Assembly (NCBI GenBank): GCA_041741895.1
Contig: JBGSJO010000119.1
Span: 1 to 33,916, forward strand
Length of the DNA stretch: 33,916 bases
Origin: Allopontixanthobacter sp041741895
GTDB taxonomy: Bacteria > Pseudomonadota > Alphaproteobacteria > Sphingomonadales > Sphingomonadaceae
Reading direction: 5' to 3'
Part shown: in pieces, positions 31,325 to 33,916 of the stretch
Layout: each line of letters begins with the position of its first letter
Position numbering within the stretch: position 1 is the first letter of the stretch
The notes under the pieces: generated by a model
The model's database searches: none
Seen by the model: the letters and a program-made list of their open reading frames with translations, nothing else
Told to the model about the DNA's origin: nothing
Program-made: the position numbers and the translations under genes

Positions 31325-33433
31325 TCAAGCTGCTGCCAGCGCTGCCAGCAGCAGCAGGGCAACGATGTTGGTGATCTTGATCATCGGGTTCACGGCCGGG
31401 CCTGCGGTGTCCTTGTAAGGATCGCCTACGGTATCCCCGGTCACTGCAGCCTTGTGCGCTTCGGAGCCTTTACCGCCGTGATTGCCGTCTTCGATGTATT
31501 TCTTGGCATTGTCCCATGCGCCGCCGCCGGCGGTCATGGAAAGCGCCACGAAGATACCCGAAACGATCACGCCCAGCAGCAATGCGCCCAGAGCGGCAAA
31601 GCCATTAGCCTGGCCCGCAACCGCGGTGATCACGAAATAGACCACGATCGGTGCCAGAACCGGCAGCATCGACGGGATGATCATTTCCTTGATCGCGGCC
31701 TTGGTCACAAGGTCTACTGTGCGGGCATAGTCGGGACGCGATGTCCCGGCCATGATGCCCGGATCGGCAGCGAACTGCGCGCGGACATCCTTGACCACAT
31801 CGCCCGCAGCCCGGCCCACGGCAGTCATGCCCATGGCCCCGAACAGATACGGCAGCAAAGCGCCCAGCAGCAGACCGACGATCACATAGGGATTTTCCAG
31901 GCTAAAGCTGACTTGCAGATCAGGGAAAAACTCCTTGAGATCGGCCGTATAGGCGCTGAACAGAACCAAGGCAGCCAGACCGGCGGAACCGATGGCATAC
32001 CACTTGGTGACCGCCTTGGTGGTGTTGCCCACGGCATCCAGCGCATCGGTTTTTTCCCGAACGCTTTCATCCAGGTCGGCCATTTCCGCGATACCGCCCG
32101 CATTGTCGGTCACCGGCCCGTAAGCATCCAGCGCTACGACCATCCCGGCAAGCGCCAGCATGGCGGTTGCCCCGAAGGCAATACCCATCAGACCCGCAAG
32201 CTGATGGGTCACAATGATCGCAACCACGATCACCAATGTTGGCAATGCGGTCGATTCAAGGCTGATTGCCAGACCCTGAATAACATTGGTACCATGGCCG
32301 GTTTCGGATGATTTCGCGATCGACCGTACCGGGCGGAACTGGGTGCCGGTGTAATATTCGGTGATCCAGATAATCAGCCCCGTAACCGCGAGTCCGACCA
32401 TCATCGACCAGAACAGGGACATTCCGGTGAAAGTCTGACCGTCAACACTGTAGCTTGCGTCCATGCCCACAGCATAATCGGTCGCCCAGTAAATCGCGGG
32501 GATCGACAGAACTGCCGTGGTGATGAAGCCTTTGTACAGCGCCCCCATGATGTTGTTCGAGGAACCGAGACGAACCATGTAGGTGCCGATGATCGAGGTG
32601 ACGATACAGACACCGCCAACCAGCAGTGGCAGGCTCATCAATGCCAGCAGTTCTGCCTGCGCCAGATTGGTCAGCAGCAACGCGGTCAGCACCATGGTGG
32701 CGCCAACGGTTACAACATAGGTTTCGAACAGATCGGCAGCCATCCCGGCGCAATCGCCGACATTGTCACCGACGTTATCGGCGATGGTGGCGGGATTGCG
32801 CGGATCGTCTTCCGGAATTCCCGCTTCCACCTTGCCCACCAGATCGGCACCGACATCGGCCGCCTTGGTGAAGATGCCGCCGCCAAGACGGGCAAAAATA
32901 GAAATCAGCGAAGCGCCGAAGGCAAGGCCGATCAGCGCGTCGATTACTTCACGCTTTTCCGCAAGCACGGTGAGGTCAAGTCCCATCGAGACGGTCATGA
33001 CATAGAAGAATACCGCAATCGCCAGCAGGGCGAGGCCCGCCACCAGCATGCCGGTGACAGCACCAGCGCGGAACGCCACAGTCAGGCCCGCTTGCAAACC
33101 CTTCTGCGCTGCGGCAGCAGTGCGTACGTTCGACCGGACCGAGATGTTCATCCCGATGAAGCCCGCGACACCCGACAGGATCGACCCGACGATGAAGCCG
33201 GTTGCCGAAATGGGTCCGAGGAAAATGAAGACGACAATCGCCACCACCACGCCAACCATGGCGATGGTGGTATATTGGCGTTTCAGATAGGCCTGTGCGC
33301 CTTCCTGAATTGCTCCGGCGATTTCCTGCATCTTGGCGTTGCCGGCATCAGCGCTCAGCACCTGACGGCTGGTGACAATGCCGTAAATAATGGCGAGCAG
33401 CCCCAGCCCGATAGATATAAGTACAAGATTCAC
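31325..33433 (-). CDS. hppA: K+-independent H+-translocating pyrophosphatase
   Basis: This membrane-bound pyrophosphatase couples PPi hydrolysis to proton export. The 702-residue protein has about 16 membrane helices and the canonical PPi/Mg site DVGADLVGKVEAGIPEDDPRNPA followed by NVGDNVGDCAGMAADLFE. The second acidic site is near the C-terminus (GDTVGDPYKDTAGPAVNPMIK). The K+-dependence determinant reads GNTTKAVTKWYAIG, with Lys in place of the Ala used by K+-dependent enzymes, so it should work without K+. The start is GTG at 33433 with a strong AAGGGGG Shine-Dalgarno. A near-palindrome GGACTT-TTGATC-AAGGTCC lies at 33469-33487, about 36 nt upstream, in the probable promoter. Confidence 0.96.
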   Translation of the reverse strand: MNLVLISIGLGLLAIIYGIVTSRQVLSADAGNAKMQEIAGAIQEGAQAYLKRQYTTIAMVGVVVAIVVFIFLGPISATGFIVGSILSGVAGFIGMNISVRSNVRTAAAAQKGLQAGLTVAFRAGAVTGMLVAGLALLAIAVFFYVMTVSMGLDLTVLAEKREVIDALIGLAFGASLISIFARLGGGIFTKAADVGADLVGKVEAGIPEDDPRNPATIADNVGDNVGDCAGMAADLFETYVVTVGATMVLTALLLTNLAQAELLALMSLPLLVGGVCIVTSIIGTYMVRLGSSNNIMGALYKGFITTAVLSIPAIYWATDYAVGMDASYSVDGQTFTGMSLFWSMMVGLAVTGLIIWITEYYTGTQFRPVRSIAKSSETGHGTNVIQGLAISLESTALPTLVIVVAIIVTHQLAGLMGIAFGATAMLALAGMVVALDAYGPVTDNAGGIAEMADLDESVREKTDALDAVGNTTKAVTKWYAIGSAGLAALVLFSAYTADLKEFFPDLQVSFSLENPYVIVGLLLGALLPYLFGAMGMTAVGRAAGDVVKDVRAQFAADPGIMAGTSRPDYARTVDLVTKAAIKEMIIPSMLPVLAPIVVYFVITAVAGQANGFAALGALLLGVIVSGIFVALSMTAGGGAWDNAKKYIEDGNHGGKGSEAHKAAVTGDTVGDPYKDTAGPAVNPMIKITNIVALLLLAALAAA

Positions 33434-33468
33434 GTGAATCCCCCTTCCCAGTGGATCGAATAGAAAGC

Positions 33469-33487
33469 GGACTTTTGATCAAGGTCC
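33469..33487 (-). promoter_or_regulatory. Dyad in the hppA promoter region
   Basis: A GGAC...GTCC dyad with TT/AA inside and a 5-nt loop lies 36-54 nt upstream of the hppA start. It could be an operator or a leader hairpin. No regulator can be named. Confidence 0.3.
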
Positions 33488-33568
33488 AACTAGCGCGGTA
33501 GCTATAAGGGCGCGGTCAAGACGCGCAAGCCCCGTTAAGCTTTACACTGTTGGCAAGCTGCAAACGGC

Positions 33569-33916
33569 TTATCGCGAATGGCGATATCCTAGGGTGTCTC
33601 CGGCATCGGGTGTAATCCCGTCAACCAGCAATCCGGCACCCATGCGCGCATGGACTGCACCGATTTTGTGGACCGGTATGGGCCACGGGGTATCAGACGG
33701 GCCGGTGAACAGCAATTGGTAGTCATCGCCCCAGCGCAGCGCATCGTCGCGGCGATTTTCCGGCGCTGCTATTGGCACGGCGGAACTATCGATTGCGATG
33801 GTGACGTTGCTGGCATCGGCCATCCGGCTGCCATCGAGCAGCAGCCCGTCCGACACGTCCATCATGGCGCTGACCAGCGGCGCCAGGGCGCTGCCCTGCG
33901 CCAGCAGCGGCACGGG
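33569..33916 (-). CDS. thiL: Thiamine-monophosphate kinase ThiL, C-terminal part (5' end outside window)
   Basis: The frame runs open to the right edge of the window, so only the last ~115 codons are seen. The block SAMMDVSDGLLLDGSRMADASNV, then DDALRWGDDYQLLF, is the ThiL/PurM-fold signature of the second half of the protein. ThiL phosphorylates thiamine phosphate to thiamine pyrophosphate. It lies 135 nt upstream of hppA on the same strand. The stop codon is at 33569-33571. Confidence 0.9.
   Translation of the reverse strand, partial: PVPLLAQGSALAPLVSAMMDVSDGLLLDGSRMADASNVTIAIDSSAVPIAAPENRRDDALRWGDDYQLLFTGPSDTPWPIPVHKIGAVHARMGAGLLVDGITPDAGDTLGYRHSR

Overview
The window looks like a chromosomal segment from an alphaproteobacterium, most likely order Sphingomonadales (Erythrobacteraceae or Sphingomonadaceae). 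The basis is the overall protein resemblance: two large TonB-dependent receptors, a compact RNase E/G beside YacG, an 81-residue IF-1 ending in GGPGPQ, a K+-independent proton pyrophosphatase, a HapK/RedY-like small protein and fairly high GC. I cannot name a genus. I see no phage, transposase, insertion sequence or CRISPR array. Most genes are housekeeping or ordinary lipid and fatty-acid metabolism.

Layout. (1) 1-4772, + strand: flagellar export gate and filament-cap genes fliP (5' cut by the window edge), fliQ, fliR, flhB, fliD and fliS, followed by a membrane PAS-GGDEF-EAL protein (to 7416). This places c-di-GMP turnover next to motility. (2) 7375-14658: purine synthesis genes purQ and purS, then purC further on, all on the - strand. 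They are separated by a + strand TonB receptor and a - strand M16 peptidase. (3) 15080-18554, + strand: acyl-CoA metabolism, namely a MaoC dehydratase, an acyl-CoA dehydrogenase, a CaiB/BaiF CoA-transferase cut to its N-terminal quarter, a HapK-like small protein and a crotonase lacking both classical catalytic glutamates. (4) 18660-20872, - strand: a tight infA-maf-RNase E/G-yacG cluster ending near tRNA-Phe(GAA). (5) 21088-23562, + strand: a second TonB-type outer-membrane protein with a Gly/Arg-rich insert. (6) 23580-26044, - strand: a WS/DGAT-type acyltransferase with a repetitive Lys/Pro/Ala tail, overlapping an alpha/beta hydrolase; then divergent uvrC. (7) 28169-31151, - strand: a GNAT/FemAB-like acyltransferase, a JmjC-like cupin and acyl-CoA thioesterase II, probably one transcript. 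(8) 31325-33433, - strand: hppA, then the 3' part of thiL running off the right edge.

The least explained items are: the GNAT + cupin pair whose genes overlap by 4 nt; the histone-H1-like tail on the acyltransferase, built from five 15-bp repeats; the structured leader between a good sigma-70-type promoter and the first TonB receptor; the degraded mesaconyl-CoA-type acyl-CoA cluster; and an exact 17-bp tandem duplication in front of purC. None amounts to a proven new system. The GNAT-cupin pair is the best candidate for an uncharacterised biochemical function.
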